Made by a program: the position numbers and the translations under genes. Shown one piece after another: positions 1 through 8,640 of a DNA stretch of 64,000 nucleotides; within the stretch, counting starts at the first letter, position 1; each line of letters opens with the position of its first letter. This stretch comes from Streptomyces griseocarneus (GTDB taxonomy: Bacteria > Actinomycetota > Actinomycetes > Streptomycetales > Streptomycetaceae). The notes under the pieces were generated by a model. The model was not told where the DNA came from. It worked only from the letters and a program-made list of their open reading frames with translations, and searched no databases. Location of the stretch: positions 144,683 to 208,682 of the forward strand of contig NZ_BNBL01000011.1 in NCBI RefSeq assembly GCF_014655595.1. The letters are read 5' to 3'.

Positions 1-1759
1 GGCTGGGGCTCGGCAGGGCCCCGGTGTCGGCCGGGTTGTCCGCGACGTAGACGTCCACGGGGCGCCGCTTCCACAGTCCCTGACCGATGAAGGCCTCGTC
101 CATCACCTTGCTGAACAGGCCACCGGTGAGCGTCGTGTCCGCCGTGACGCAGCCCTGGGCCATGCTGCGGGCGTGCGCCGCGCTCGTGGAATCGTCGTCC
201 GGCACGATGAGCAGCATCTCCATCATCGTTTTGATCATGGCATCGGCCGCCTCGATCCGTTCGTCCGGATCGGACGAGTCGCCTCCCATACCCAGGTAGC
301 ACCGCCACAGTGCTGTGCCGAGCATCGAGTTGCGGAGGTTGAAGCTGAAGGTGCTGAATCCCGCGCCGTCGAACCGCTCGGCGCGGTCGAGCCGACGCTC
401 CGTACTCCACTGGTTGGTGGCGTTGTTGTCGAAGGGGAACGTCTCGGCGCGCCGGTGCCCGGCGGGATTGAACCTGTCGCGGTAGATGGCGGGCAGGGCG
501 TCGCAGACGCTGTGCTCGTACGACCCCGACCCGCCGTGGTCCGAACCGAGCCATTGGAATACACCGTGGGTGTACTCATGGACGATGACACCGAAATCGG
601 CGGCATCCGGTGCACCGCCCTCCCCGAAGCGGATCCGCGGAGGAGTCGTGCCGATCCACTCACTGTTGTCGCCGCCGTCGAACCCCTGGGCGTCGACCTC
701 GACCTTCTGCATGTTGGCGTTCAGCGTCGTGTTTCCCAGGCCACGGAGGTAGCGCGCGGCGGAGTCGAGCCAGTAGTAGGCGTTCGCGCTCAGAAAGGCG
801 CGATTGATCGGAAATGTTTGATAGGCGAAGCTGGGCGCTGTCTCCTGTGGCTGCGCGAAGGCGGGGGTGTCCCAGTCCTTGCACTGGAACCACTGCCCGT
901 CGAGCCGGAATTTCCCGCCGTCGGCAGGAGCGATCTCGGCCTGGACGTCATGGCGGAAAGCGTCGAGCGTTGCCGCGCTGGACGCTCCGTGCAGCGAACT
1001 GTCGTCCGACTCGGTCACCGGGTCCGGTGAGAAGACCTTGAGCGTCGCCGTCACGTACTTGCCCGCGAGTGCGATCCACAGCAGTTCGCCGGATACGGCG
1101 TCCACGACGACGCGGAAGTGCTCGAAGGGCCCGGTGGTTTCCACGAGGAAGTCCCGAACGAGATGCAGTGCGTCGTCGGGCTTCGTGCCCTTCTGCAGCA
1201 GCGCGGTCGAGGCGCTGGGATAGTCGGTGTGCGGCACGGTGGGCCTGGACGTGTCCCGAATGTAGGCGAGTTCGTCCCTGATCACCTCCGCGGCCTCGAA
1301 TTCCCCTTCGAAAGGCGCGAGGGCAACCCCTTTGAGGGCGTCGGGGGCCTGGGCGGCGCCCGGATCGGGCGCATCCGTCATATCGAGCTCTCCCCCGTGA
1401 TCGACCTGGATGACGGCGGCCTGCTTGACGTCGGCCACGGCCTGCACGGTGGCGCCCGAGACGGGGACGTTGTTGTGGAACTGCTGGTAGCGAATCCTCA
1501 GCGTTGCCGCGCCTTCACTCGCTTCCGTCTCACGCAGATCGATGGCGCCGGCCTTCAGGTCGCCCGTGCGCGCCTTCATGAACTGCTCAATGGCTTTCCG
1601 GGCAGTCGGCGCCCGCGTCAGCGTCGCTCCCGGATCGACGTATTTCCGCAGCACACCCTCGTCATCGGTGTGCTCTCCCACGTCAGGAACCATCCTCAGA
1701 GGCTTCTCGGCTTCGGGGCCGGGCCGGTTCCGCTGCTGGTCGCCGTAATCCTGGGCCAT
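1..1759 (-). CDS. Thermolysin/fungalysin-type zinc metalloprotease, C-terminus beyond window
   Basis: About 586 residues are readable from an ATG at 1759, preceded by GAGGAGGG, and the frame runs open to base 1, so the gene is cut by the window edge. Residues 394-398 read HEYTH, the HExxH zinc site of clan MA, and YEHSVCDAL follows, where the Glu near residue 415 is the expected third zinc ligand. The first 350 or so residues resemble the FTP/PepSY propeptide region of M4/M36 enzymes. No signal peptide is visible: the N-terminus is polar (MAQDYGDQQRN). The family is normally secreted, so export route or an intracellular role is open. M36 rather than M4 is suggested by the HEYTHG form. The assignment to a peptidase is firm; the substrate is unknown. 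Confidence 0.85.
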   Translation of the reverse strand, partial: MAQDYGDQQRNRPGPEAEKPLRMVPDVGEHTDDEGVLRKYVDPGATLTRAPTARKAIEQFMKARTGDLKAGAIDLRETEASEGAATLRIRYQQFHNNVPVSGATVQAVADVKQAAVIQVDHGGELDMTDAPDPGAAQAPDALKGVALAPFEGEFEAAEVIRDELAYIRDTSRPTVPHTDYPSASTALLQKGTKPDDALHLVRDFLVETTGPFEHFRVVVDAVSGELLWIALAGKYVTATLKVFSPDPVTESDDSSLHGASSAATLDAFRHDVQAEIAPADGGKFRLDGQWFQCKDWDTPAFAQPQETAPSFAYQTFPINRAFLSANAYYWLDSAARYLRGLGNTTLNANMQKVEVDAQGFDGGDNSEWIGTTPPRIRFGEGGAPDAADFGVIVHEYTHGVFQWLGSDHGGSGSYEHSVCDALPAIYRDRFNPAGHRRAETFPFDNNATNQWSTERRLDRAERFDGAGFSTFSFNLRNSMLGTALWRCYLGMGGDSSDPDERIEAADAMIKTMMEMLLIVPDDDSTSAAHARSMAQGCVTADTTLTGGLFSKVMDEAFIGQGLWKRRPVDVYVADNPADTGALPSPS

Positions 1760-2018
1760 GATGATGCCCTCCTCAACAGGTGTGGAGGGGAAGATTTCGC
1801 CTGGTGGGAACGGCCGGCCGGGGGCGCGTCAGCCCTGGCCGGGAGCGCGATAAAACCGCCCCCTGGCGCCGACCGCGATGAATGACTCTCCCCCGAAAAA
1901 CCGCCCATCGAGGCGCAATACACTCAGCAATAGCGTAACTCTGCACGGCCCGGCTCGCGCCTCGGCCACCGGAGGCGGCGCCCGCCCTTGGACGGCGGCG
2001 AATTGCCTCACGCGTGGG

Positions 2019-2990
2019 TCATCGGGTGATGGGGGTGGCGCCGGTTCCCGCGAGGGACAGGTCCCAGAGCCGTGCGGCCGCGCCGGGGTCGATGGCGTAC
2101 GCGCGGACGCCGCCGTCGTCCATGGGAGCACCGGGGTCGGCGATGCGCGCGATGTCGCAGTCTTCGAGGTAGAGGCCGCCGCGGCCGTCGAGGAGCGGGG
2201 ATGTGGCTGCCCATAGGCCCGTGGCGGCGCCTTGGGAGGCGGTCTTGAAGCCGGCGCCGATCACGTTGCCGTGCTCGTCCACCCATCCGCGGTCGATCTG
2301 CTCCCGGAGCGTCATCTCCCGCTGGAGACCAGTGATGATCCTGCCCGGGTGGAGGGCGAACGCCCGGACGCCGTCGTCGCGTCCGAGGGCGTCGAGATGT
2401 ACGGCGAACAGGACGTTGGCGGTTTTGGCCTGGCCGTAGGCCAGCCACTTGTCGTAGCCGGTGCGGAAGTGCGGGTCGTGCCAGCGGATGTCGGTCAGGG
2501 CGTGTCCGGCGGAGCTGTTGACGACGACGCGCGCACCGTCGGCGGCGGCAAGGAGGGGGTAGAGCTCGCAGGCGAGCGTGAAGTGTCCGAGGTGGTTTGC
2601 GGCGAGCTGGCCCTCCCAGCCCGGTCCGACACGCTGCTCCGGGGTGGCCATGACGCCGGCGATGGCCATCAGGAGGTCGAGCCGGTCGAGGGAGTCGTTG
2701 ATCCGTGCCGCGGCGGCGCGCACGCCGGCGAGGTCTGCCAGGTCCATGGGGATGACCTCGCACTCCTTCACGTCCGCGAGCGCGGCGCGGGCGATGTCGG
2801 GCCGGCGTGCCGGCACGATGACCCGGGCTCCGGCGGCTGCCAGGGTCCGGGTCGTTTCCAGACCGAGTCCGGAGTAGCCCCCGGTCACGACGGCGGTCAC
2901 ACCGGACAAGTCGAGGCCGGCCATGACGTCTTCGGCGGTGGTGGCGGCGGAGAAGGGCGAGCCGAGCGGCTGCTGATCAGTGGTGGTCAT
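2019..2990 (-). CDS. Short-chain dehydrogenase/reductase
   Basis: This 323-residue protein begins at the ATG at 2990; a longer frame upstream overlaps the divergent regulator and is rejected. A Rossmann glycine motif (TGGYSGLG) lies near residue 37 and an N-A-x-G-like element (AIAGVM) follows in the middle. The classical YxxxK is replaced by a region around DKWLAYGQAKTAN, where Tyr and Lys are still four apart (YGQAK), as in the retinol-dehydrogenase-like subgroup. It should be a cytosolic NAD(P)H-dependent reductase of a small carbonyl compound. It is divergent from a MerR regulator, and its promoter has the 19-bp spacer typical of MerR-activated promoters, so it is the likely target of that regulator. 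The ATG lies only 7 nt after the -10 box. Confidence 0.85.
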   Translation of the reverse strand: MTTTDQQPLGSPFSAATTAEDVMAGLDLSGVTAVVTGGYSGLGLETTRTLAAAGARVIVPARRPDIARAALADVKECEVIPMDLADLAGVRAAAARINDSLDRLDLLMAIAGVMATPEQRVGPGWEGQLAANHLGHFTLACELYPLLAAADGARVVVNSSAGHALTDIRWHDPHFRTGYDKWLAYGQAKTANVLFAVHLDALGRDDGVRAFALHPGRIITGLQREMTLREQIDRGWVDEHGNVIGAGFKTASQGAATGLWAATSPLLDGRGGLYLEDCDIARIADPGAPMDDGGVRAYAIDPGAAARLWDLSLAGTGATPITR

Positions 2991-2997
2991 GCCGACG

Positions 2998-3038
2998 ACG
3001 CTACGATCTAGAGCGAGGTCTAGATCAAGTCGTAGGCT
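2998..3038. promoter_or_regulatory. MerR-type operator with two divergent leaderless promoters
   Basis: A perfect inverted repeat, GATCTAGA-N6-TCTAGATC, spans 3005-3026. For the minus-strand SDR gene, -35 TTGATC (3028-3023) and -10 TAGCGT (3003-2998) are separated by 19 bp, the abnormally long spacer that MerR-family activators underwind, and the dyad sits within that spacer. For the plus-strand regulator, -10 TAGGCT is at 3033-3038. Both start codons lie 7 nt past their -10 boxes, so both transcripts are predicted to be leaderless. Confidence 0.75.
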
Positions 3039-3045
3039 GGGGTCC

Positions 3046-3468
3046 ATGACGACTACCGGGACCGGTGAGGAGCCCCTGAGCATCGGCGAGGTGGCCGAGC
3101 GGACCGGACTCAGCGTGCACACCCTGCGCTTCTACGAGCGCGAGGGCCTGCTGGTCGGACCGGTCCGGCGCACCTCTGGCGGCCGGCGGCGCTACACCGC
3201 CGTCGATGTCGACTGGCTGCTGATCTGCGTCAAGCTCCGCGAGTCCGGTATGCCGCTCTCCGACCTCAAGCGGTTCGCCGAACTGGTGCGACAAGGACCG
3301 GGCAACGAGGCGGAACGCCTGCGGCTCCTCGACGCCCACCGGCAGCGTGTCGACACGCAAATCCAGGCGCTGGAGGAATGCCGTTCCGTCATCGCGTGGA
3401 AGGTCGGTGTCTACGCCGAACACCTCGCCCGCGGCGAGGCCGGCGGCCTCTGGGACCCGAGGGCCTGA
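3046..3468 (+). CDS. MerR-family transcriptional regulator
   Basis: The 140-residue protein starts at the ATG at 3046. The N-terminal winged helix is canonical (SIGEVAERTGLSVHTLRFYEREGL), followed by a dimerisation helix rich in Leu and Arg. The C-terminus is short and has no metal-binding cysteine pair, so it does not look like a metal or SoxR sensor; it is closer in size to AdhR/NmlR-type aldehyde or electrophile sensors. It is divergent from the SDR gene and shares the palindromic operator, so it probably controls both. The ATG lies 7 nt after TAGGCT and has no Shine-Dalgarno sequence, which fits a leaderless mRNA. Confidence 0.88.
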   Translation: MTTTGTGEEPLSIGEVAERTGLSVHTLRFYEREGLLVGPVRRTSGGRRRYTAVDVDWLLICVKLRESGMPLSDLKRFAELVRQGPGNEAERLRLLDAHRQRVDTQIQALEECRSVIAWKVGVYAEHLARGEAGGLWDPRA

Positions 3469-3556
3469 AGCGAGGCCTGAAGCGAGGACGGACAGGGCGG
3501 CGGGTGGAGACGGAGCGGCCGCACACTCCACCCGCCGGAGGCGATCCGGCCAACCG

Positions 3557-3988
3557 TCAGACCGTTCGCCCCACGGGGGTGACCACGACCAGGGGAATCT
3601 CCCGGGTCGTCGCGGTGCGGTATGCCTCGTACGACGGCATCGCGGCCACCACCGTCGGCCACAGGCGGGCCGACTCGGCTGCCGTGGCCGGCCGGGCCGT
3701 CGCGGTGAAGGTGTCCGCGCCGACCTGGAGGGTGACCTCCGGGTCGGCCATGAGGTTCAGGTACCAGGCCGGGTGGCGGTCCGCGCCCGCGTTGGACGCC
3801 GTCAGGACGTACGCGTCCCCGTCCCGGACGTACGCCAGTGCCGTGCGGCGCAGCAGCCCGGACTTGCGGCCCCGGGTGGTCAGCAGCAGGTCGGCCACCC
3901 CGGGGCGGGGGCGGCCGCCGGTCTTCTCGAAGCGGCGGATGTGGTCGGCGACCCAGGGATTGGGGTTGTCGTGGATCGTGTCGGTCAT
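3557..3988 (-). CDS. Ddn-like F420-dependent nitroreductase-family protein
   Basis: The 143-residue protein belongs to the deazaflavin (F420)-dependent nitroreductase/DUF385 split-barrel family. Diagnostic stretches are the central LLLTTRGRKSGLLRRTAL and HPAWYLNLMADPEVTLQVG. Members bind F420 and reduce quinones or nitroaromatics in the cytosol or at the membrane face. Its ATG overlaps the stop of the upstream NmrA-like gene (ATGA type, 3985-3988), so the two are translationally coupled and probably co-regulated by the HxlR protein at 4650. The physiological substrate cannot be read from sequence. Confidence 0.85.
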   Translation of the reverse strand: MTDTIHDNPNPWVADHIRRFEKTGGRPRPGVADLLLTTRGRKSGLLRRTALAYVRDGDAYVLTASNAGADRHPAWYLNLMADPEVTLQVGADTFTATARPATAAESARLWPTVVAAMPSYEAYRTATTREIPLVVVTPVGRTV

Positions 3989-4590
3989 GCGGCGGACACT
4001 CCGGCGTGAGTCAGGTGCAGGGTCGGGACCTCGACTTCGTCCAGCAGTGCGCGGGCGAAGTCCGCGGTCGTGATCCGGCTGTCGGCGGTGGCGGGGGCGT
4101 GCGCGTACCCGCCCGTGGGCTCGCCCTCATGGTCGAAGTCCCCCGCCGGGCTCAATACCGCCCAGTCCAGCGCCTCAGGCGCGGCCGCTCGCAGCGCGTC
4201 GGTGCCGGCGCCGTGGCCGGCATAGAACTCCCGCCACTCCTGCGGGTACCCGGGGGTGTCCATCAGCAAGGTCCCGGACTCGGTGGGCAGTACGGACGCC
4301 AGCCCGACCGACACCAGCCGCTTCACCCCGGCCGCCGGGAGCCCTTCCGCGAGGGCACGGGCGACGGCGGGGAAGAACTCACCGGGGCGCGCACCGGGGT
4401 CGTACACAGCGACAATCGCCGCGTCGTGCCCGGCCGCGAGCCGCGCCACGGCCGCCGGGTCCGTCACCTCACCGTCGGCCCGCCCTGCCGCCGTGACCTC
4501 GTGGCCCCGCCGCCGGGCCTCCGCCACAGCCGCCTGGCCGACCCGGCCACTCGCCCCGAACACGATGATCCTGTTGCGCTTCGTTTCCAT
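3985..4590 (-). CDS. NmrA/SDR-like NAD(P)-binding protein
   Basis: The 201-residue protein starts at the ATG at 4590 (an upstream in-frame ATG at 4623 would run into the promoter). The N-terminus carries a dinucleotide-binding motif (IIVFGASGRVGQ), followed by an atypical SDR fold of the NmrA/NAD(P)H-binding type without the Ser-Tyr-Lys catalytic triad, as is usual for these YwnB-like proteins. It may be a redox sensor or reductase. It is the first gene of a two-gene operon with the Ddn-like gene and is divergent from an HxlR regulator. A -10 TACGCT ends 7 nt before its start. Confidence 0.82.
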   Translation of the reverse strand: METKRNRIIVFGASGRVGQAAVAEARRRGHEVTAAGRADGEVTDPAAVARLAAGHDAAIVAVYDPGARPGEFFPAVARALAEGLPAAGVKRLVSVGLASVLPTESGTLLMDTPGYPQEWREFYAGHGAGTDALRAAAPEALDWAVLSPAGDFDHEGEPTGGYAHAPATADSRITTADFARALLDEVEVPTLHLTHAGVSAA

Positions 4591-4597
4591 GGTCGGG

Positions 4598-4642
4598 AGC
4601 GTATGCCGAAGGCTGGTTTCCAATCGGATACCGCCCTACGGT
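4598..4642. promoter_or_regulatory. Divergent leaderless promoter region
   Basis: The 59-bp gap between the NmrA-like gene and the HxlR gene holds two oppositely oriented -10 boxes: TACGCT on the minus strand (4603-4598) and TACGGT on the plus strand (4637-4642). Each stands 7 nt from its start codon, so both transcripts should be leaderless. No good -35 element was found at 16-18 bp for either. An HxlR operator probably lies between them, but no clear palindrome is seen. Confidence 0.55.
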
Positions 4643-4649
4643 GTAGATC

Positions 4650-5039
4650 ATGAAGAAGTCGCAGGTCGTAAGAGCTCCGCTGGACCCCGAGATGTTCGAC
4701 CCCGTCTGCCCCTCACCACTGGTGCCGTTCCGCGTGGGCGACAAGTGGGCCACGCTGATCCTGCGCTGCCTGCAGGACGGCCCCCGCCGGTTCTCGGAGC
4801 TCAAGGTCCCCCTGCGCGGCATCACGGCCAAGTCGCTGACCCAGTCACTGCGCGGGCTGGAGCGGGACGGGTTCGTCGTACGGGAGGAGCACGAGGAGCG
4901 TCGCGTCGAATACGCCCTGACCCCACTCGGCCGGGCCCTGCTGGTCCCGCTGGACACGGCCTGCGAATGGACACGGGCGCATTGGGACGAGCTGATCGAC
5001 GCGCAGGAGGCGGGCCTCGCGAGGGCCGCTGCCCATTGA
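4650..5039 (+). CDS. HxlR-family transcriptional regulator
   Basis: The 129-residue protein has the HxlR winged-helix signature: a Cys in an N-terminal CPSPLVPFRVGDKWATLI segment, then RRFSELKVPLRGITAKSLTQSLRGLERDG and a wing (VREEHEERRVEYALTPLG). HxlR proteins are one-component sensors of aldehydes, quinones or oxidants, sometimes through that Cys. The divergent NmrA-like/Ddn-like operon is the obvious target. The start codon is 7 nt behind TACGGT, implying a leaderless transcript. Confidence 0.92.
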   Translation: MKKSQVVRAPLDPEMFDPVCPSPLVPFRVGDKWATLILRCLQDGPRRFSELKVPLRGITAKSLTQSLRGLERDGFVVREEHEERRVEYALTPLGRALLVPLDTACEWTRAHWDELIDAQEAGLARAAAH

Positions 5040-5102
5040 GCACCCCACGGCACCTGTCCCGTCCGGGTGGGCGCGCCCAGTAGGGCCTGTCTCTTCGATC
5101 AG

Positions 5103-5190
5103 GTGACGGCAGGGCGCCTACGATGCCTTCAAGGCGCTGGCCGACCCCACCCGTCGGCGCATCCTTGGATGAGTTGGTGGAGCGCATCGT
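5103..5190 (+). pseudogene. ArsR-type regulator N-terminal relic
   Basis: The stretch translates as AFKALADPTRRRIL, the hallmark N-terminus of ArsR/SmtB regulators, but it is broken. A GTG at 5103 needs one base removed near 5112-5115 to enter the frame, and a second extra base near 5168 must be dropped to continue into DELVER. After about 5190 no helix-turn-helix follows, so the rest is deleted. ArsR genes are commonly found next to VOC genes like the one at 5250, which supports an ancestral pair with a lost regulator. Confidence 0.7.
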
Positions 5191-5249
5191 GACCCGACGG
5201 CTCAGGCCCGAAGCACCGGAGAACACTGGAGAGCACTGGAGAGCACCGC

Positions 5250-5636
5250 ATGAGGATCCACCTGACCAGCGTCTTCGTCGATGACCAGGCCAAGGCCCTG
5301 CGCTTCTACACCGACGTGCTGGGCTTCGTGAAGAAGCACGACGTCCCACTGGGCAAGGCCCGGTGGCTGACCGTGGTCTCGCCGGAGGATCCCGACGGGA
5401 CCGAGCTGCTGCTCGAGCCCTCCGGCCACCCCGCGGTGCAGCCGTACAAGACGGCGCTGGTCGAGGACGGCATCCCGGCCGCTTCTTTCGCCGTGGACGA
5501 CGTACAAGCGGAGTTCGACCGGCTGAGCAGGCTCGGGGTGCACTTCACCCAGGAACCGCTGGAGATGGGCCCGGTCACCACTGCGGTTCTGGACGACACC
5601 TGCGGCAACCTGATCCAGATCGTGCTCAGCCGGTAA
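5250..5636 (+). CDS. VOC-family (glyoxalase/bleomycin-resistance fold) protein
   Basis: The 128-residue single-domain protein shows the paired beta-alpha-beta-beta-beta modules of the vicinal oxygen chelate fold: it opens IHLTSVFVDDQAKALRFYTDVLGF, has ELLLEP in the middle and ends GPVTTAVLDDTCGNLIQIV. Candidate metal ligands are His4, Glu in LLLEP and a C-terminal residue of the second module. Members are small ligand-binding or isomerase/dioxygenase enzymes of the cytosol. Two copies of CTGGAGAGCA lie just before the start. The broken ArsR relic upstream suggests it has lost its original repressor. Confidence 0.87.
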   Translation: MRIHLTSVFVDDQAKALRFYTDVLGFVKKHDVPLGKARWLTVVSPEDPDGTELLLEPSGHPAVQPYKTALVEDGIPAASFAVDDVQAEFDRLSRLGVHFTQEPLEMGPVTTAVLDDTCGNLIQIVLSR

Positions 5637-5792
5637 GTTGCCGGTCCAGGCGCCCGCCGCGCTCTACTGTCCGCGGACGGCGCTCACCGTCCGCGCGACC
5701 ACCTGGCGACCTGACGCCTCAACGCGGTTCCCAGCCGTCGGCAGCGAAGCGAGTAGGCCGAGTCAGGCGGCTGCCGCGGTATCCGGTCGCCG

Positions 5793-6398
5793 TCACCCCT
5801 CCCGGCCGGGACGGTCTTGCTGGCGCGCCAGGGCGGTGGTGGCCCAGCCGTGTTCCAGGAGGGTGAACAAGTCGCGCATGGCCCGGGCCGGGTCGTCGCT
5901 TGCGCGGGCGATGCTGGGGGCTTCCAGGGCGAAGCGTGCCAGGCCGGTGACGGCGGGGTCATCCGGGGCGAGGTCGGTGGCCTCGGCGAGGGTGTCGGCC
6001 AGTGTCTTCTCGTGGCGCGACCACATGCGCCGGGCGTAGTCCCGCAGCGCGGGGGTGGATTCGACGAGGACGAACGTGGGGTCGTCGGTCCGCACGGCGG
6101 TACGCGTGTGCACCATGTGGTCGCGCAGGGCGTGCAGCACGGACTGACCGGGGGCCCGGTCGCGAACGGCGGCCATAAGGGCGCTCTCGATGTCCGCGTC
6201 CAGGTCGAAGACGAGGGCTTCCTTGCTGGGGAAGTGCTTGAAGAGCGTGCTCAGCGAGACGTCGGCCGCCTCCGCCACCTCGCGCACACCGACGTTGTCG
6301 AAGCCGCGCTCGGTGAACAGCCGCACCGCGGCATCCGCCAGAGCCTGCCTGGTTCGGGCCTTCTTGCGCTCGCGGCGTCCTGTCGTTGTCTCGGTCAT
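5793..6398 (-). CDS. TetR-family transcriptional regulator
   Basis: The 201-residue protein has a standard TetR N-terminal helix-turn-helix at about residues 15-60 (TRQALADAAVRLFTERGFDN, then LSTLFKHFPSKEALVF) and a helical ligand-binding C-terminal domain. It is divergent from the TetX-like flavin monooxygenase at 6637 and most likely represses it. The 238-bp gap contains short repeats of the type CGATC-N8-GATCG near 6427-6444, close to its own start, which could be an operator. Confidence 0.92.
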   Translation of the reverse strand: MTETTTGRRERKKARTRQALADAAVRLFTERGFDNVGVREVAEAADVSLSTLFKHFPSKEALVFDLDADIESALMAAVRDRAPGQSVLHALRDHMVHTRTAVRTDDPTFVLVESTPALRDYARRMWSRHEKTLADTLAEATDLAPDDPAVTGLARFALEAPSIARASDDPARAMRDLFTLLEHGWATTALARQQDRPGREG

Positions 6399-6636
6399 GC
6401 GCCCACCCTACCCGTCTGAGGCGACTCGATCGCAATGGTGATCGGATAGAAAATCGGAGCGGTTGTACTTTTGCAGCTGCTGTGCTTCTGTGAGCAGGTA
6501 CGCCTGACGGGCACTCAACTGCCGGAACTCGTGGCGCGCGTCCCCACACCGGAACGACTGATCTGCCCTGCCCGAAACAGGGCGTCACCACACGACGCCA
6601 GCGCCCTCCTCAACCATCGAACGGAGCGTGGCCCTC

Positions 6637-7815
6637 ATGTCCACCACCCCTCGCATCGCGATCGCCGGCGCCGGCCTTGGCGGCCTCGTCTGCGCGCGCA
6701 TCCTGCAGCAGCACGGCGTACCGGTCACGGTCTTCGAGCGTGAGACCGACCCCGACTCCCGCTCGCAGGGCGGCACTCTCGACATCGACGCAGACACCGG
6801 CCAGGCGGCCCTGCGCGCGGCCGGTCTGTTCGACCAATTCCTCGCGCTGTCCAGGCCCGAAGGCCAGGAGTGGCGCCTGTACGACCGCCACGCGACCCTG
6901 ATACGCCACGACCGGGCCGGTGAGGACGATCTGAGCAGGCCCGAGATCGACCGCGGCCGGCTGCGCGCGCTCCTGCTGGACTCCCTCGCCCCCGGCACGG
7001 TCCGCTGGGGCCACTCCGTCAGGGCCGTCACCCCACTCCCCCACGGCACCGCCCGCCTGCACCACCACGACCGCACCGGCAAGGACTCCGACGACTTCGA
7101 CCTGGTCGTCGGCGCCGATGGCGCCTGGTCCCGGGTACGCCCCGCGCTCTCCGACGCCCAGCCCTCCTACGCCGGTGTCACGATGGTGGAAGCCCACTTC
7201 GACGACGTCGACCACCGTCACCCCGGCATCGCCCGCCTGGTCGGTCGCGGCACCATGTCGGCCAAGGCGGGCCGCCGCAGCCTGGTGCTGCAGCGCAACA
7301 GCAACGGACACGTCCGCGCCTACATCACCTTCCGCGGCCCCCAGGACTGGCACACCGGCCTCGACCTCGCCGACACCGACTCCGTACGCGCCCGCCTCCT
7401 CGCCCAGTACCAGGGCTGGCACGAGAGCCTGCTGGACATCCTGCGCGACAACGAGGGCGGTTTCATCAACCGGCCCATGTACGTCCTTCCCGTTGCCCAC
7501 TCCTGGCAGCGCGTCCCCGGCATCACCCTGCTCGGCGACGCCGCCCACCTGATGCCACCCGTCGGCGTCGGCGCCAACCTCGCCCTGCTCGACGGCGCCG
7601 AACTCGCCCAAGCCGTCATCGACCACGCCACCATCGACGAGGCCCTCGACGCCTACGAAAGCGTCATGCTGCCCCGCGCGATCGACAACGCGAAGACGGC
7701 CCAGCAGATGCTCACCACCCTCATGCCCGACACCGACTCCGACGAAGCCCTCTTCCCCGACGCCCTCTGGCCGTCCGGCAACCTCCCTGACTCGAGCCCC
7801 GCCCACGCCGACTGA
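6637..7815 (+). CDS. TetX-like FAD-dependent monooxygenase
   Basis: The 392-residue class A flavoprotein starts at the ATG at 6637, with ACGGAG 10 nt upstream; a GTG nine bases earlier is also in frame but lies too close to that ribosome site. Motifs are the FAD-binding GAGLGGLVCARIL near residue 10, a GGTLDI segment with SQGG typical of Tet(X)-type enzymes, DLVVGADGAWSRVR (the DG motif) and GDAAHLMPPVGVGANLALLD (the second FAD motif). Such enzymes hydroxylate aromatic or polyketide substrates with NADPH and oxygen. It may inactivate an antibiotic, but the substrate is not determinable. Control by the divergent TetR gene is likely. Confidence 0.88.
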   Translation: MSTTPRIAIAGAGLGGLVCARILQQHGVPVTVFERETDPDSRSQGGTLDIDADTGQAALRAAGLFDQFLALSRPEGQEWRLYDRHATLIRHDRAGEDDLSRPEIDRGRLRALLLDSLAPGTVRWGHSVRAVTPLPHGTARLHHHDRTGKDSDDFDLVVGADGAWSRVRPALSDAQPSYAGVTMVEAHFDDVDHRHPGIARLVGRGTMSAKAGRRSLVLQRNSNGHVRAYITFRGPQDWHTGLDLADTDSVRARLLAQYQGWHESLLDILRDNEGGFINRPMYVLPVAHSWQRVPGITLLGDAAHLMPPVGVGANLALLDGAELAQAVIDHATIDEALDAYESVMLPRAIDNAKTAQQMLTTLMPDTDSDEALFPDALWPSGNLPDSSPAHAD

Positions 7816-7921
7816 GCCCGTCCGGCACTCCCCGAGATCCGCCGACATCCGCACCCGGGGGCCCGAGTAATCGGCAGAACGACCGATGCGCCGAAAAGAT
7901 CTTGGAATCTACGTTGGCCGC

Positions 7922-8527
7922 ATGCACTCACCGAACACGCCCAAGCCGATCGAGACCGGCGACGCTCCTGAGATCACACGCACCCTGGCCCGCGCCTTCG
8001 GGGACGACCCGATGATGCTGTGGCTCTTCCCTGACGAAGAAGGGCGCGAGGACCGTCTCGCCCAGTGGTTCGACGTCATGCTCACGCAAAAGTACGGCCC
8101 ACTCGGTCACTGTGAACGCACCGACGCGGCAGCGGCCTTCTGGACACCGCCCGGCACGGCCGAGCAGCACCCGGACGAGGAGACGCTGACCCGCATCAGC
8201 GGGCTGCTGGGCGAGCAGACGGCCCGGCTGGGAGAAATGCTGGAACTGGTCGGCCAGGCAACCCCCCAGGAACCCCACTGGTACCTGGCGGTACTCGGCG
8301 CAGACCCGGCGGCCCAGGGCAAGGGCCACGGCGCTGCCCTGCTGCTTTCGGGCCTGGCCAAGGCGGACGCGGCCGGACTGCCGACACACCTCGAATCGTC
8401 GAAGCAGGCCAACATCGGCTTCTACGAGCGATTCGGGTTCACCGTGCGGGGCGAGATCCACGTACCCGGGGGCGGCCCGACGCTCTGGTCGATGTGGCGA
8501 GAGGCGCACGGAGACGTTCGCCGGTAG
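7922..8527 (+). CDS. GNAT-family N-acetyltransferase
   Basis: The 201-residue protein carries the acetyl-CoA-binding motif A as AVLGADPAAQGKGHGAALL at about residues 123-141 and motif B as FYERFGF near residue 178. It resembles the small actinobacterial GNATs that modify amines or drugs. The start at 7922 is preceded by TACGTT ending 6 nt upstream, so the mRNA is probably leaderless. A perfect hairpin at 8641-8675 follows and should terminate it. The acceptor substrate is unknown. Confidence 0.88.
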   Translation: MHSPNTPKPIETGDAPEITRTLARAFGDDPMMLWLFPDEEGREDRLAQWFDVMLTQKYGPLGHCERTDAAAAFWTPPGTAEQHPDEETLTRISGLLGEQTARLGEMLELVGQATPQEPHWYLAVLGADPAAQGKGHGAALLLSGLAKADAAGLPTHLESSKQANIGFYERFGFTVRGEIHVPGGGPTLWSMWREAHGDVRR

Positions 8528-8640
8528 GCCCATGCCCATCACCTGGCCGACCGGCTCGGAGTCGGCCAGGAGGGCGTGGGTGATGCGCGGGGTCGCGGGT
8601 TCCTCCGGCCCGGATCGAGCCCCCCCCGCGTTAACTTGCA

